Source of the DNA: Marinomonas sp. UCMA 3892
GTDB lineage: Bacteria > Pseudomonadota > Gammaproteobacteria > Pseudomonadales > Marinomonadaceae
Direction: 5' to 3'
DNA length: 64,000 nucleotides
Assembly (NCBI RefSeq): GCF_012726345.1
Contig: NZ_PTXN01000001.1
Span: 186,001-250,000, forward strand
Shown here: in pieces, positions 1 through 7,848 of the stretch
Layout of the letters: each line of letters starts with the position of its first letter
Numbering within the stretch: the first letter of the stretch is position 1
The notes under the pieces: generated by a model
Told to the model about the DNA's origin: nothing
What the model saw: only the letters and a program-made list of their open reading frames with translations
Database searches by the model: none
Program-made: the position numbers and the translations under genes

Positions 1-1
1 A

Positions 2-861
2 CTTTTGCGTCGTATTCAGCTAATAAACGATGATTTCATTCTGGTTAGTTCGCGATTTGTTTTTAAAGTTTCTATGCCTGCTATGTTCTTCTTTGGCATG
101 TTGGGAAATAGTTTAAATGGACTTATTAGTGTCAATTTAGCGGCCTATTTTATTACCTCCATTGTTCTAACTTTTCTGCTGTCGTGGTTATTAGCTGTGA
201 AGCTCGATGTTCCTGAACGGCAGCGTGGCGTTTTTGTTCAAATTGCTTTTCGTGGTAATTGTGGGATTTTTAGTGTCGCGTTAGTGGTTAATATGTTCGG
301 CCAGGATGGGGTTGCGCTGGGTGGCGTGATGTCAGGCTTGAGTGTTTTATTGTTTAATATTCTTGCGGAAGTCATTTTAACCCGTTACAGCCACGGTAAA
401 TTGCATTTGGTTCCCGTTTGCTAAAGAACCCGCTAATACTGGGTATTGTACTTGGTGTGGTCGCGAATTTTATTGGTTTAAAACTCCCAGCTTTTGTTGT
501 GAAAACCGGTTCTTTAATTGGCGGATTGTCTTTGCCGTTGGCATTGATTTGTATTGGTGGCTCGCTAGTTACCAGCGGTTTCACCTTGCCTAAACACTTT
601 CCTATGGCGATTTTAAGTAAAGTCGCATTAAGCCCTATTTTATTTACATCGTTGGGTTATGTGCTTGGTTTTAGCCAAAAAGAATTGTTGTTTTTGTTTA
701 TCTTTCTAGCTGCTCCGACGGCGGCATCAGCTTATGTTACTGCAGTGGCAAAAGGTGATGATGGGAAATCAACGGCAAATGCCATTGCCGCAACGACGTT
801 GGTTTCTTCTGTCGTGATTGTGGTGTGTATTCCAGTGATTATTTGGGTGACAGGCAGTTAA
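2..861 (+). pseudogene. AEC (auxin efflux carrier) family transporter, 5'-truncated by the window and frameshifted
   Basis: This is an inner-membrane transporter of the AEC/malonate permease fold (two five-helix bundles), whose members export or import organic acids; the substrate is unknown. The reading frame is open from base 2 (frame 2) with no true start, so roughly 25 N-terminal residues lie outside the window. The N-terminal half stops at 422-424. The C-terminal half continues in frame 1, and its upstream extension reads IAFGSRLLKNPLILGI, exactly what should follow RYSHGK. The break therefore sits at the AAA run 398-400, and one extra A would restore a single protein. Both halves are intact and hydrophobic. 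It is either a recent inactivating deletion or a sequencing error. A terminator-like hairpin follows. Confidence 0.75.
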
Positions 862-875
862 ACGTTACATGAAAG

Positions 876-918
876 CAAAAAGCCACTGCCCATATCGATA
901 TGAGTAGCGGCTTTTTTG
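876..918. terminator. Bidirectional intrinsic terminator between convergent genes
   Basis: An A-rich 5' arm (AAAAGCC, 877-884) pairs with GGCTTTTTT (909-917), enclosing an inner CATATCGATATG palindrome. U-runs occur in both directions, so it can end both the AEC transporter transcript and the convergent oxygenase transcript. Confidence 0.75.
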
Positions 919-943
919 ATTGTTAAAATGAAAAGTTTGAAGG

Positions 944-1783
944 TTAAATAACGCCCAATTCAACTAATCGTTCGTGTAAATAGGTTTTGGCCGTATGGCG
1001 TTCCGACAAGACCACTTCAGGTTTTGGATGAAGGAACAAAGGCAAAGAAATACGTGATTTGGTTTTGTCTGCGCCTTCTGGGTTAATTACGCGATGAGAA
1101 GTCGACGGAAAATAGCCGCCAGATGCTTCCTGTAGCATGTCGCCAATGTTTACTATCAAAGTACCGAAATCACAAGGCACGTCCATCCAAGAGCCATCTT
1201 TCGCTTTAACCTGTAAACCAGGCTCATTAGCGGAAGGTAGTATCGTCAATAGATTAATGTCTTCGTGTGCGCCAGCACGAATCGCTCCCAACTCTTCGTC
1301 ACCTTTAAGTGGCGGGTAGTGTAAGACGCGCAGCAATGTCTGATCGCTGTCTTCTACCATGCTGGAAAGGGATTGTGAATAATGCAGAGCTACTTCAGCT
1401 GGCGAGTGCTTTTCAACCCATGCTAGTAGTTCGGATGCAAGTGTGTTTGCTTCTGTATAATATTGTTCTAAAAGCGCTTTTTTATCTTCTGGGCATTGCC
1501 CCCATGGATAATAGTGAAAGTACTCTTTAATGTCTTTTTTAGTGTGCCCTTTGGCGGTTTCTGAAACATCAGGTGGGAAAAAACCGTCTTGTGTGCCGAC
1601 ATTGTAGCGATAGTCGTATTTAGACTCGCTATCAAAGAAGGTTTGCCATTCTTTATAAATAGCAGACACTAAATCTTTTTGAATAGGGTGGTTTTTAAGA
1701 ACGCCAAATCCTGTCTCGCGAAGGGATTTTACAAAGTCTTCGGCAGCGGTTGGGCTGGTGTAATCGATCGCTTGTAGTTGCAT
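944..1783 (-). CDS. Isopenicillin N synthase-like 2OG-Fe(II) oxygenase
   Basis: This is a soluble non-haem iron dioxygenase of the DIOX_N/2OG-FeII_Oxy type, 279 aa. The N-terminal DIOX_N part contains ETGFGVLKNHPI. The catalytic jelly roll carries the iron ligands H-x-D in GAHEDINLLTIL and the distal His in TSHRVINP, followed by the 2OG-binding Arg/Ser in KSRISLPLF. Bacterial relatives act on diverse small molecules and the substrate cannot be told from sequence. I chose the ATG at 1783 because AGGAA lies 7 nt upstream; a longer reading to a TTG at 1804 would swallow that ribosome site. A small ORF on the same strand lies 90 bp upstream and may be cotranscribed. Confidence 0.85.
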   Translation of the reverse strand: MQLQAIDYTSPTAAEDFVKSLRETGFGVLKNHPIQKDLVSAIYKEWQTFFDSESKYDYRYNVGTQDGFFPPDVSETAKGHTKKDIKEYFHYYPWGQCPEDKKALLEQYYTEANTLASELLAWVEKHSPAEVALHYSQSLSSMVEDSDQTLLRVLHYPPLKGDEELGAIRAGAHEDINLLTILPSANEPGLQVKAKDGSWMDVPCDFGTLIVNIGDMLQEASGGYFPSTSHRVINPEGADKTKSRISLPLFLHPKPEVVLSERHTAKTYLHERLVELGVI

Positions 1784-1872
1784 GATAGTTTCCTGTATTA
1801 CCAATTATTTTATTGAAACACGGCTTTCGTTGAGTCGAAAAGCAGTTGGTTTGTTTGGGCAATATGGAAAGT

Positions 1873-2028
1873 CTAAGAAGACCAGCCGCTATGGAAAAAG
1901 TAGCGTAAATCGACGGTTTCTGCTTGGTAGTGCTGAATCCATGCAGCCAAACTCATCGCATGTAGACGATCAAACATCTCAGCATAAGCTAATTGTATTT
2001 GGACGTTTTGTGATGATAGTAAGGACAT
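1873..2028 (-). CDS. Candidate small protein (51 aa), function unknown
   Basis: ATG at 2028 is preceded by GGAGG with 6 nt spacing, a near-perfect ribosome site, and the frame runs 51 codons to TAG. The peptide begins MSLLSSQNVQIQLAYAE, is rich in aromatic and His residues towards its C-terminus and has no evident membrane helix or signal peptide. I do not recognise the family. It is codirectional with and upstream of the 2OG-Fe(II) oxygenase, so it could be a partner or leader peptide. A 10+10 bp palindrome lies just upstream, where its promoter should be. The support is the ribosome site and context only, so it could still be chance. Confidence 0.45.
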   Translation of the reverse strand: MSLLSSQNVQIQLAYAEMFDRLHAMSLAAWIQHYQAETVDLRYFFHSGWSS

Positions 2029-2056
2029 AACATGCCTCCAAAGCACGAAAAGGTGT

Positions 2057-2082
2057 TCTTAATCCTATATTAAGGATTAAGA
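2057..2082. promoter_or_regulatory. Palindrome TCTTAATCCT-N6-AGGATTAAGA, probable operator
   Basis: Perfect 10-bp arms (2057-2066 and 2073-2082) are separated by ATATTA. It lies 29 bp upstream of the small ORF start at 2028, a normal place for a repressor site. The short arms and the absence of a U-run argue against a terminator. Confidence 0.5.
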
Positions 2083-2326
2083 GTGCTAGTTTACTGCTTG
2101 AAATGTGAGTTTTGAAGGGATTCGGTAATAATTTGTAGTTTGGGGGTAGGCAAACGCTCTGTTTGTCCTATACTGCAGGAGTCGGCTGTTTTTATTTGCC
2201 GTCTTCTTTTGATCTTCTCTACGTATATATCACGTCTTAATTGGCGAGTTTTGTCTTAAGTTCAGGTACTTCTTAGGTTTTAGTAACTAGCGCTATCCTT
2301 GCGCTGTCATCAATTAAAGAGGGCTC

Positions 2327-2899
2327 ATGACTATGAATGCATTTTTCGATTCGTTTAAAAATCACTTTTTAATTTCTATGCCACACCTAGACGACCCACA
2401 TTTTGAACATACCGTTATTTATCTTTGTGAACACACCAAAGCGGGCGCCATGGGGATTATTATCAATCGCCCCTCAAATGTTGATTTTACAGAATTGGCG
2501 GATCACCTTGGAATTCAAATTCACAGCCCACGTTTAAGCTCTGAGCCAATTTATACTGGCGGGCCTGTGGAAGCAGAGCGAGGCTTTATTTTGCACACAA
2601 CGGATAAAGTCTGGAGCAATACTTTACGTGTGACTGATGAGGTCTCATTGTCGGCTTCGTTGGAGGCGTTGGAAGATATTGCTCAAGGTAATGGGCCTGA
2701 TGCCTTTCGTATAACATTGGGTTGTGCTGGCTGGGATGCTGGACAGCTTGAAGCTGAAATCGCAAATAATGATTGGCTGGTATGTGAGGCGGATTTAGAC
2801 GTATTATTCCATACACCAAGTGATATGCAATTTACCGCCGCGACGCGTGTATTGGGAATTGATATGACAAGACTTTCACCGGATATAGGACATGGTTAA
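2327..2899 (+). CDS. yqgE: YqgE/AlgH family protein (UPF0301)
   Basis: A 190-aa cytoplasmic protein of the YqgE/AlgH family, whose molecular role is unsettled. Family hallmarks are the N-terminal block MPHLDDPHFEHTVIYLCEH, then GAMGIIINRP, and GCAGWDAGQLEAEI near residues 126-140. Length matches the family (about 185-190). The start ATG follows GAGGG. Its stop overlaps the start of ruvX by one base (TAATG), so the two are translationally coupled. The yqgE-ruvX-pyrR-pyrB order is the one known from Pseudomonas and relatives. Confidence 0.93.
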   Translation: MTMNAFFDSFKNHFLISMPHLDDPHFEHTVIYLCEHTKAGAMGIIINRPSNVDFTELADHLGIQIHSPRLSSEPIYTGGPVEAERGFILHTTDKVWSNTLRVTDEVSLSASLEALEDIAQGNGPDAFRITLGCAGWDAGQLEAEIANNDWLVCEADLDVLFHTPSDMQFTAATRVLGIDMTRLSPDIGHG

Positions 2900-3369
2900 T
2901 GACAGGGTCAATCTCTACAGGAACATCGTTAGATGATAACCAGAAGCCCAATACTGTTCGCTCAGTATTGGGCTTTGACTTTGGTACCACACGTATTGGC
3001 GTTGCTATTGGTCAGAGCATTACTGGCACCGCTCAGCCGCTTGACCCATTAAAAGCCAAAGAAGGCATTCCTAATTGGGATGAAATCACGCGTATCGTTG
3101 AAGAATGGAAGCCAGATGCCTTTGTAGTTGGCTTGCCACTTGATATGGATGGTTCAGAAAATGAGATGTGTCAACGTGCACGTAAATTTGCCAAACGATT
3201 GCATGGACGTTTTAACCTTCCTTACCATATGATGGACGAACGATTGTCTTCTTATGAAGCCAAGGGGCAGGTTATTGCTCGTGGAGGCAATCGTAACTTT
3301 AAAGAAAATTCGGTAGATGGGCTGGCCGCTCAAATGATTTTAGAGACTTGGTTTGCAGAGTCTTACTAA
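2899..3369 (+). CDS. ruvX: RuvX/YqgF, RNase H-fold nuclease (pre-16S rRNA processing)
   Basis: A putative Holliday-junction-resolvase-like nuclease that matures the 5' end of 16S rRNA in E. coli. The protein is 156 aa, with about 20 extra N-terminal residues. The RNase H-fold first strand is LGFDFGTTRIGVAIGQ with the metal-binding Asp, followed by VGLPLDMDGSENEMCQRA and the second acidic site MMDERLSSYEA. It starts within the yqgE stop codon and is followed 57 bp later by pyrR, so it is part of the same operon. Confidence 0.93.
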   Translation: MTGSISTGTSLDDNQKPNTVRSVLGFDFGTTRIGVAIGQSITGTAQPLDPLKAKEGIPNWDEITRIVEEWKPDAFVVGLPLDMDGSENEMCQRARKFAKRLHGRFNLPYHMMDERLSSYEAKGQVIARGGNRNFKENSVDGLAAQMILETWFAESY

Positions 3370-3426
3370 GGAACTGCTTGTTGAACGGTGTTTTATTATG
3401 AATTTAAGAGCAAGGTTTGAAAGACA

Positions 3427-3924
3427 ATGAAGTTAGATTTAGAGCATTCTCTGGCGTCGATGAAAACGCAATTGGCAGCGTATTGTGAAAAGAACAACAT
3501 CGAGGATGCCATTGTCGTGGGGATTCATACGGGTGGTGTTTGGGTTGCTGAGCGCTTGATGGAAGCTGTGCCAACGATAGAACCTTTGGCGACGCTAGAC
3601 ATCACTTTTTATCGTGATGATTTTACTAAAGCTGGCTTGAACCCCAAGGTAAATCAAACTTTATTACCAGCGATTGAAGATCGCCATGTGATTTTAGTGG
3701 ATGATGTATTGATGTCTGGCCGTACGATTCGAGCGGCAATGAATGAAATATTTGATTTCGGTCGACCTGCCAGTATTACCTTGGCAATCCTTTATGATTT
3801 AGGTCAGCACGAGCTACCGATAGCAGCAGATATTGTCGGTGAGCACTTAACGCTTAATCCTGATCAAAGAGTTAAGTTGGTTGGGCCGAATCCGCTAAGT
3901 GTTTCTGTTATTGATACCTATTAA
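3427..3924 (+). CDS. pyrR: PyrR, uracil phosphoribosyltransferase / pyrimidine regulator
   Basis: A 165-aa type I phosphoribosyltransferase. The PRPP loop VILVDDVLMSGRTIRAA lies near residues 88-104 and the N-terminal part carries the flexible-loop segment DITFYRDD. PyrR makes UMP from uracil and PRPP; in Gram-positives it also binds pyr mRNA leaders, while its regulatory role in pseudomonads is less well understood. It sits directly upstream of pyrB, separated by a 238-bp leader with two strong hairpins. That makes a regulatory role plausible, but no Bacillus-type PyrR-binding loop was recognised. Confidence 0.92.
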   Translation: MKLDLEHSLASMKTQLAAYCEKNNIEDAIVVGIHTGGVWVAERLMEAVPTIEPLATLDITFYRDDFTKAGLNPKVNQTLLPAIEDRHVILVDDVLMSGRTIRAAMNEIFDFGRPASITLAILYDLGQHELPIAADIVGEHLTLNPDQRVKLVGPNPLSVSVIDTY

Positions 3925-3984
3925 TATGCATAACAAAGCTTTATTTTTTGTCGAACACGTACGACAATTAACGTATGGATAAGA

Positions 3985-4014
3985 TTGACGATACCGCGGT
4001 TAGAAGAATGAAAT
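3985..4014 (+). promoter_or_regulatory. Putative pyrB promoter
   Basis: TTGACG (3985-3990) and TGAAAT (4009-4014) are separated by 18 bp, giving a plausible sigma-70 promoter inside the pyrR-pyrB gap. Transcription would start near 4020 and run through both hairpins of the leader. The -10 matches four of six consensus positions. Confidence 0.4.
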
Positions 4015-4055
4015 CTCACCAAAATAATATGGTGGGACAACCGTTTAGTGTCATT

Positions 4056-4093
4056 AATGCCCGGCTGCAGTTTTTCTGTACCGGGCATTTTCC
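4056..4093 (+). terminator. Terminator-like hairpin in the pyrB leader (possible attenuator)
   Basis: A perfect 9-bp stem AATGCCCGG/CCGGGCATT (4056-4064, 4081-4089) with a 16-nt loop is followed by TTTTCC. It lies between pyrR and pyrB, downstream of a putative promoter. It could attenuate pyrB or end the pyrR transcript. Confidence 0.5.
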
Positions 4094-4120
4094 TATCTGA
4101 ATATCCTATTTTAAATAGAG

Positions 4121-4141
4121 AAAGACGATACCATCGTCTTT
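4121..4141 (+). promoter_or_regulatory. Hairpin next to the pyrB ribosome site
   Basis: A perfect 9-bp stem AAAGACGAT/ATCGTCTTT with the 3-nt loop ACC ends about 10 nt before the GAGGAAAG ribosome site of pyrB. Its position suits control of translation or mRNA stability. There is no U-run, so it is not a terminator. Confidence 0.5.
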
Positions 4142-4162
4142 GCAGTTTGAGGAAAGCAAACC

Positions 4163-5167
4163 ATGATGCGATCCGAGCCTCGGGCATTACAGTTAAATGA
4201 ACACGGGCAGCTTAAGCACTTTTTAACGCTGGATGGATTGGACAAAACTATTTTGACGGAGATTCTTGATCGAGCGGATTCTTTCCTATCAATGGGGGAA
4301 CAGTCGGTTAAGAAGGTACCTCTGTTACGCGGTAAAACCGTGGTGAATTTGTTTTTTGAAAATTCAACTCGAACTCGTACGACGTTCGAATTGGCCGCAA
4401 AGCGTTTGTCGGCAGATGTCATTAACCTCAACATTGAAACATCAGCGACCTCGAAAGGGGAATCCTTACTGGATACCTTAAAAAACTTGGAAGCGATGCA
4501 AAGCGATATGTTTATCGTCCGTCATTCTGACAGTGGCGCCGCTCACTTTATTGCCGAACACTGTACGCCTAACGTCGCTATTATCAATGCTGGTGATGGA
4601 CGTCACGCTCACCCAACTCAAGCTATGTTAGACATGCTGACGATTCGTCGTCACAAAGGCAGCTTCGATGGCCTTAAAATCGCTATTGTTGGCGATATTC
4701 TTCATTCTCGTGTGGCACGCTCACAGCTTCAAGCACTGACAACATTAGGCGTTAGTGATGTTCGCTTAGTTGGCCCGAAAACTTTAGTGCCGAGCTTCTT
4801 TGAGGAAATGGGCGCGACCATTTGCCACGATTTAGAGGCTGGTTTGAAAGATGTTGATGTCGTTGTCATGTTGCGTTTGCAAAAAGAACGCATGAAAGGC
4901 GCTTTGCTGCCGAGTGAAAGTGAATTCTACCGCTTGTATGGTTTGACGGAAGAAACCCTTGCTTGGGCGAAGCCTGATGCCATAGTGATGCACCCTGGCC
5001 CAATTAACCGTGGTGTGGAAATATCCTCAGAAGTTGCAGATGGCAAGCATTCCGTTATTTTGAACCAAGTGACAAATGGTATCGCAGTACGAATGGCTGT
5101 CATGTCTATGGCAATGAGCGGTCAGTTGCAAAGTGATGAAACGCCAGCTGCGAAGGATGAAAAATAA
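4163..5167 (+). CDS. pyrB: Aspartate carbamoyltransferase catalytic chain
   Basis: Condenses aspartate and carbamoyl phosphate to carbamoyl aspartate, the committed step of pyrimidine synthesis. At 334 aa it is longer than the E. coli catalytic chain (about 310). The N-terminal extension (about 15-25 residues) is typical of class A ATCases that assemble with an inactive dihydroorotase. The carbamoyl-phosphate loop STRTRTT lies near residue 70 and HPTQAMLDM near 150; both look intact. No pyrI is present. ATG at 4163 follows GAGGAAAG. The stop is one base before pyrC', so the two subunits are cotranslated. Confidence 0.95.
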   Translation: MMRSEPRALQLNEHGQLKHFLTLDGLDKTILTEILDRADSFLSMGEQSVKKVPLLRGKTVVNLFFENSTRTRTTFELAAKRLSADVINLNIETSATSKGESLLDTLKNLEAMQSDMFIVRHSDSGAAHFIAEHCTPNVAIINAGDGRHAHPTQAMLDMLTIRRHKGSFDGLKIAIVGDILHSRVARSQLQALTTLGVSDVRLVGPKTLVPSFFEEMGATICHDLEAGLKDVDVVVMLRLQKERMKGALLPSESEFYRLYGLTEETLAWAKPDAIVMHPGPINRGVEISSEVADGKHSVILNQVTNGIAVRMAVMSMAMSGQLQSDETPAAKDEK

Positions 5168-5168
5168 C

Positions 5169-6446
5169 ATGAAATTACGTATTCAAAATGGTCGTTTAAT
5201 CGACCCGAGTCAAGACATTGATGCTGTAACGGATCTGTTTGTTGATAATCAAAAAATCGTTGCGATTGGTGAAGCACCAGAAGGCTTTGAAGACGCTGAA
5301 GTGGTAGATGCATCTGGTCAATGGATATTGCCAGGCTTGGTGGATCTTGCGGTTTCTCTTCGTGAGCCAGGTCTGACGCAGAAAGGTAACATTGCCACCG
5401 AAGGTCGTGCTGCGGTGTCTGGTGGTGTAACCACTTTGGTTTGTCCTCCTGATACACGCCCGATTGTTGATACGGCTGCCGTAGCTGCGCTTATTCAAGA
5501 TAAAGCCGACGATGCAGGTATGGCTAATGTATTTCCTCTAGGCGCATTGACGCAAGGCTTAGAAGGCGCTCAGCTTAGTAACATGGTTGCCTTAACCGAT
5601 GCTGGCTGCATCGCCTTATCGAATCACCGTCACCCAATGGCGAGCACCAAGGTGCTGTCTCGCGCGCTTGAATATGCTGCGACACATGATTTGTTGGTGG
5701 TCTTTCATCCAGATGAGTCTAGTCTTTCCGAAGGTGGTTGTGCCCACGAAGGTTTGATGTCGACCATGCATGGTTTGGCAGGTATTCCTGAAGAAGCAGA
5801 AACCATTGCTCTGATGCGTGATTTGTTGCTGGTTGAAAAAACAGGTGTACGCGCGCATTTTGCTCGTTTGTCTTGTGCTAAGTCGGTAGAAATGATCGCC
5901 GACGCAAAAGCATCAGGGTTAGACGTTACGGCAGATGTAGCGGTTCATAACTTATTGTTGAATGATCAGGTTCTAAGTCGTTTCAATGGGCATTTTCATG
6001 TGTTGCCACCATTGCGCAGTGATGAAGATCGTTTGACCTTAATCGAAGGTATTAAAGCAGGGGTTATTTCTGCTATTTGCTCAGATCATCAGCCTCACGA
6101 AAAAATGGCGAAAATTGCGCCATTTGCGGCAACAGAGCCGGGTATGGCGAACGTCGAGATATTATTACCTTTGGCTATGCAGCTGATGGATGAAGGCGAT
6201 TTAGATTTTTCGACCGTGTTGACGTGTCTAACTTCTGGCCCAGCTGCTTGCTTTGGTTTAGAAGCAGGCTCTTTGTCAGTGGGGAGTTTTGCTGACTTTA
6301 TTTTGTTCGATAGTACCGCGCGTTGGACTTGGTCATATGAAGGCCGCAAGACAAAAGGGCATAATTCACCTTACTTCGGTGGTGAATTTGTCGGGCGTGT
6401 GATGTCGACTTATATTTCTGGACAACGTGTCTATCAGGCTGTTTAA
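5169..6446 (+). CDS. pyrX: PyrC', dihydroorotase-like non-catalytic subunit of ATCase
   Basis: A 425-aa amidohydrolase-fold protein. Active dihydroorotases carry D-x-H-x-H in the first strand (GLIDxHVHLREPG). Here the block is GLVDLAVSLREPG, residues 56-68, so both metal His are replaced (Ala61, Ser63). Other motifs such as CSDHQPHEK remain. In Pseudomonas the equivalent PyrC' is inactive but needed to form the ATCase dodecamer, and position, length and lost ligands fit that role. Start ATG 5169 is one base after the pyrB stop; the upstream in-frame ATGs lie inside pyrB. An active pyrC must be elsewhere in the genome. Confidence 0.9.
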   Translation: MKLRIQNGRLIDPSQDIDAVTDLFVDNQKIVAIGEAPEGFEDAEVVDASGQWILPGLVDLAVSLREPGLTQKGNIATEGRAAVSGGVTTLVCPPDTRPIVDTAAVAALIQDKADDAGMANVFPLGALTQGLEGAQLSNMVALTDAGCIALSNHRHPMASTKVLSRALEYAATHDLLVVFHPDESSLSEGGCAHEGLMSTMHGLAGIPEEAETIALMRDLLLVEKTGVRAHFARLSCAKSVEMIADAKASGLDVTADVAVHNLLLNDQVLSRFNGHFHVLPPLRSDEDRLTLIEGIKAGVISAICSDHQPHEKMAKIAPFAATEPGMANVEILLPLAMQLMDEGDLDFSTVLTCLTSGPAACFGLEAGSLSVGSFADFILFDSTARWTWSYEGRKTKGHNSPYFGGEFVGRVMSTYISGQRVYQAV

Positions 6447-6563
6447 GCCAATTAGTAAGGCTGATTGAGAGTTTTTCTTTCACTTGGCCTTACTATTCCT
6501 TTACTTTTTATATCAGCCAGTTAATCTAGTTTGAATTAGATATTATTATGGTTTTAGTATTTT

Positions 6564-7670
6564 ATGCCGATCGACTCTTCAAACTCATTGCTCAAGGAAC
6601 AGCAGGTCTTGCGGTCTCGTGTTGCATATCTTGAAAAAGAGCGAGATTTTGTAAAGAACTTGTACTGTGATATGCCGCAGATGCTTCAGGTAATTTCCAA
6701 GGGATCCTTGTTAAGTACCTCGCTCAATCGTTTTAAAAATAAAATGCAAAGCCAACTACCCAATGCATATTGCCTTTTTATTGTTTGTGATAAAGAGTGT
6801 TTGCAGTGGCGCTTGCAATATACAGATTCTATAAATGATCGTTTACTGAATTCCAATGGGCAATTGAGCATTGTACCTCAAGCTTTAATTACCTTTGCTG
6901 CAAGCCCGTCTTGTCCTAAACGTCACGATATTGATATTCAAAGCGCATCAGGTTGGCAGCATTGGTTGCCATTTTTAAAGGATCATGCCTTTTCTGATGT
7001 CTCTATGGTCAGCGTGTCTGATTGCCAAGGTTCGATTTATCTTATGTTGGTATTTCAGCGTGAAGAAGTTCGGCTTGAAGGTGAGCTGATGGCGCTTGCG
7101 CTAGACAGTTATGCTGCTTGGTTAAGTGCTGTATTTGAACGAGAGCAAGCGGATTATTTACTGTTAGAAGATAGCCATCGAGATCCTACGACGGGCTTAC
7201 TAAGGCGCTACAGTTTTGAAAATAGTTTTGGCATTGTTTTAAAGGATTCTCGTCGCCATTTTCAACGCGCTGCATTGTTTTCTCTTCGCTTGCTGTCTTC
7301 CTCAAAAGTGAATGATGCTGATTTGAAACTACTTGCTGAGGTAATGAGCGATACAGTGCGAGATAATGACCTTATCGCGCATTATGATGAACGTGAGTTA
7401 GTTATGGGGATTCGCATTCAGCATTTGGAAGACGCTGAAATAGTTGCCGCAAAATTATTAAAATCTCTTAATTCTCCCAAGTTTTCAGACAACCGTTTAA
7501 TACGTGAAGGATTATCTATTGGTATTGCTTTTTATCCTGAGCATTCATCGTTGGAATCACTTCATCAAGCGGCTTTATTCGCTGCCGACTCTCTGAAAAA
7601 CATATCTGGATATCGCCTTGAATTTCATGGTGAATGTTATGGTTCTAGCGCGGACTTTTATTCTTTGTAA
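6564..7670 (+). CDS. GAF-like sensor protein with degenerate GGDEF domain
   Basis: A 368-aa cytoplasmic protein. It has a short N-terminal coiled-coil-like stretch (LLKEQQVLRSRVAYLEKERD), a central region resembling a GAF domain, and a C-terminal GGDEF fold. The GGDEF fold is recognised from DPTTGLLRRYSFEN near residue 210 and SIGIAFYPEHSSLESLHQAA near the end. The catalytic signature should read RYGGDEF but here reads HYDERELV near residues 272-279, so diguanylate cyclase activity is unlikely. It could bind GTP or c-di-GMP or act as a partner protein. The GAF assignment is tentative. It is monocistronic between pyrC' and yggS. Confidence 0.7.
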   Translation: MPIDSSNSLLKEQQVLRSRVAYLEKERDFVKNLYCDMPQMLQVISKGSLLSTSLNRFKNKMQSQLPNAYCLFIVCDKECLQWRLQYTDSINDRLLNSNGQLSIVPQALITFAASPSCPKRHDIDIQSASGWQHWLPFLKDHAFSDVSMVSVSDCQGSIYLMLVFQREEVRLEGELMALALDSYAAWLSAVFEREQADYLLLEDSHRDPTTGLLRRYSFENSFGIVLKDSRRHFQRAALFSLRLLSSSKVNDADLKLLAEVMSDTVRDNDLIAHYDERELVMGIRIQHLEDAEIVAAKLLKSLNSPKFSDNRLIREGLSIGIAFYPEHSSLESLHQAALFAADSLKNISGYRLEFHGECYGSSADFYSL

Positions 7671-7736
7671 TAACTCCTTATAAACATTCTTCTTTTTAAG
7701 TCTTCCTAGTAAGCTTTTTTCTGCCTTTTAAAAAGA

Positions 7737-7745
7737 TGCTATGAT
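7737..7745 (+). promoter_or_regulatory. Extended -10 promoter of yggS
   Basis: TGCTATGAT is an extended -10 (TGn + TATGAT). Transcription would begin near 7752, which excludes the longer in-frame start at 7741 and supports the yggS start at 7849. Confidence 0.45.
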
Positions 7746-7848
7746 GCGTTCCCTATGCTTTCCTGAGGTGCTATTCAGGTATTTACTATGGGGAATGCAA
7801 TCACAGATTAACTCGTTACATCTTGATAATAGCGGAGCGTGGCGCGCA

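Noticed and set aside
1782..2030. 82-aa plus-strand ORF overlapping the oxygenase promoter region
   Set aside because: It is antisense to the better-supported small ORF at 1873-2028 and begins inside the oxygenase start region. Its composition shows no family.
7741..7848. N-terminal extension of YggS from ATG 7741
   Set aside because: The ATG coincides with the -10 promoter element and the extra residues are not part of the family.
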